From Bacteroidota bacterium (GTDB lineage Bacteria; Bacteroidota; Rhodothermia; Rhodothermales; Rubricoccaceae), in NCBI GenBank assembly GCA_022564455.1, contig JADFLK010000137.1, positions 1 through 6,286 on the forward strand: a stretch of DNA of 6,286 nt, given 5' to 3'. Below the pieces are notes generated by a model. That model was not told the origin of the DNA and ran no database searches. It saw only the letters and a program-made list of their open reading frames with translations. Shown one piece after another: positions 6,043-6,286 of the stretch. Both the position numbers and the translations under genes were made by a program. Within the stretch, counting starts at the first letter, position 1. Each line of letters begins with the position of its first letter.

Positions 6043-6286
6043 GTGTACCGCGTCCAACTCGACCAGTTTGAAGGGCCTCTGGACCTGCTGCTCTTCTTCA
6101 TCCACCGCGATGAACTGGACATCTATGACATCCCCGTAGCGCAAATTACGGACGAGTACCTGGAGTACGTCCGCCTGCTGGAGCAGGTCGATCTGGACGG
6201 TGCTGCCGATTTCATCTACATGGCGGCGCTCCTGATCTCAACCAAGGCGCGAATGCTGCTGCCGCGCCAGGAGTTGGACGAGGAAG
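6043..6286 (+). CDS. scpA: Segregation and condensation protein A (ScpA), N-terminal 81 residues
   Basis: ScpA is the kleisin subunit that bridges the SMC heads and, with ScpB, forms the bacterial condensin that compacts and segregates the chromosome. Only 81 residues are seen; the family is usually about 230-280 long, and the gene continues past the right edge. The N-terminal kleisin signature is clear: YRVQLDQFEGPLDLLLFFI at 2-20, then LDIYDIPVAQITDEYL at 25-40, DFIYMAALLISTKARMLLP at 57-75, and an acidic run beginning after it. An in-frame TAG at 6025-6027 lies at the end of the palindromic element. GTG at 6043 is the only standard start between that stop and the conserved FEGPLD block, so the start is well fixed. 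No Shine-Dalgarno is visible. ScpB would be expected nearby, often downstream, beyond this window. Confidence 0.95.
   Translation, partial: MYRVQLDQFEGPLDLLLFFIHRDELDIYDIPVAQITDEYLEYVRLLEQVDLDGAADFIYMAALLISTKARMLLPRQELDEE

Overview
The window is ordinary-looking bacterial chromosome, moderately GC-rich, with seven recognisable genes and unusually structured intergenic DNA. Most starts lack a Shine-Dalgarno sequence, and the Lnt-like protein has the GWWG and RAIETRR style of active-site region that I associate with Bacteroidota. Together these suggest a GC-rich member of the Bacteroidota/Rhodothermota. This is inference from style; no rRNA or tRNA is present to settle it.

Layout. On the minus strand are the N-terminal part of a LeuT-type sodium:neurotransmitter symporter (cut by the left edge) and, upstream of it in the same direction, a stand-alone ParA-family ATPase (564-1475) with a low-complexity tail. 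A 132-bp divergent spacer follows. All remaining genes are on the plus strand: an apolipoprotein N-acyltransferase (Lnt) homologue (1608-3254), a Maf-type dTTP/UTP pyrophosphatase (3453-4076, TTG start), a FAS1-domain lipoprotein (4311-4862), a TIGR01777-type NAD-dependent epimerase/dehydratase (4908-5867), and the N-terminus of condensin subunit ScpA (6043 to the right edge, GTG start).

The genes look like a housekeeping neighbourhood rather than one pathway. Envelope maturation (Lnt, lipoprotein), nucleotide-pool cleaning (Maf) and chromosome organisation (ParA, ScpA) are all represented. I found no sign of a defence system, CRISPR array, biosynthetic cluster or complete insertion sequence.

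Two things stand out. First, the Lnt homologue keeps the catalytic Glu and Lys but has Gly-Ser where the family has the nucleophilic Cys and the following Tyr, with further changes in the nearby Asn-Asp motif. It may be an inactive or repurposed acyltransferase. Second, the spacers before maf and scpA are each filled by a palindrome of about 160 bp with near-perfect terminal inverted repeats and nested inner stems on the same centre. They look like non-autonomous (MITE-like) elements. Both end 16-24 bp before a non-ATG start codon, with an in-frame stop at the element boundary.
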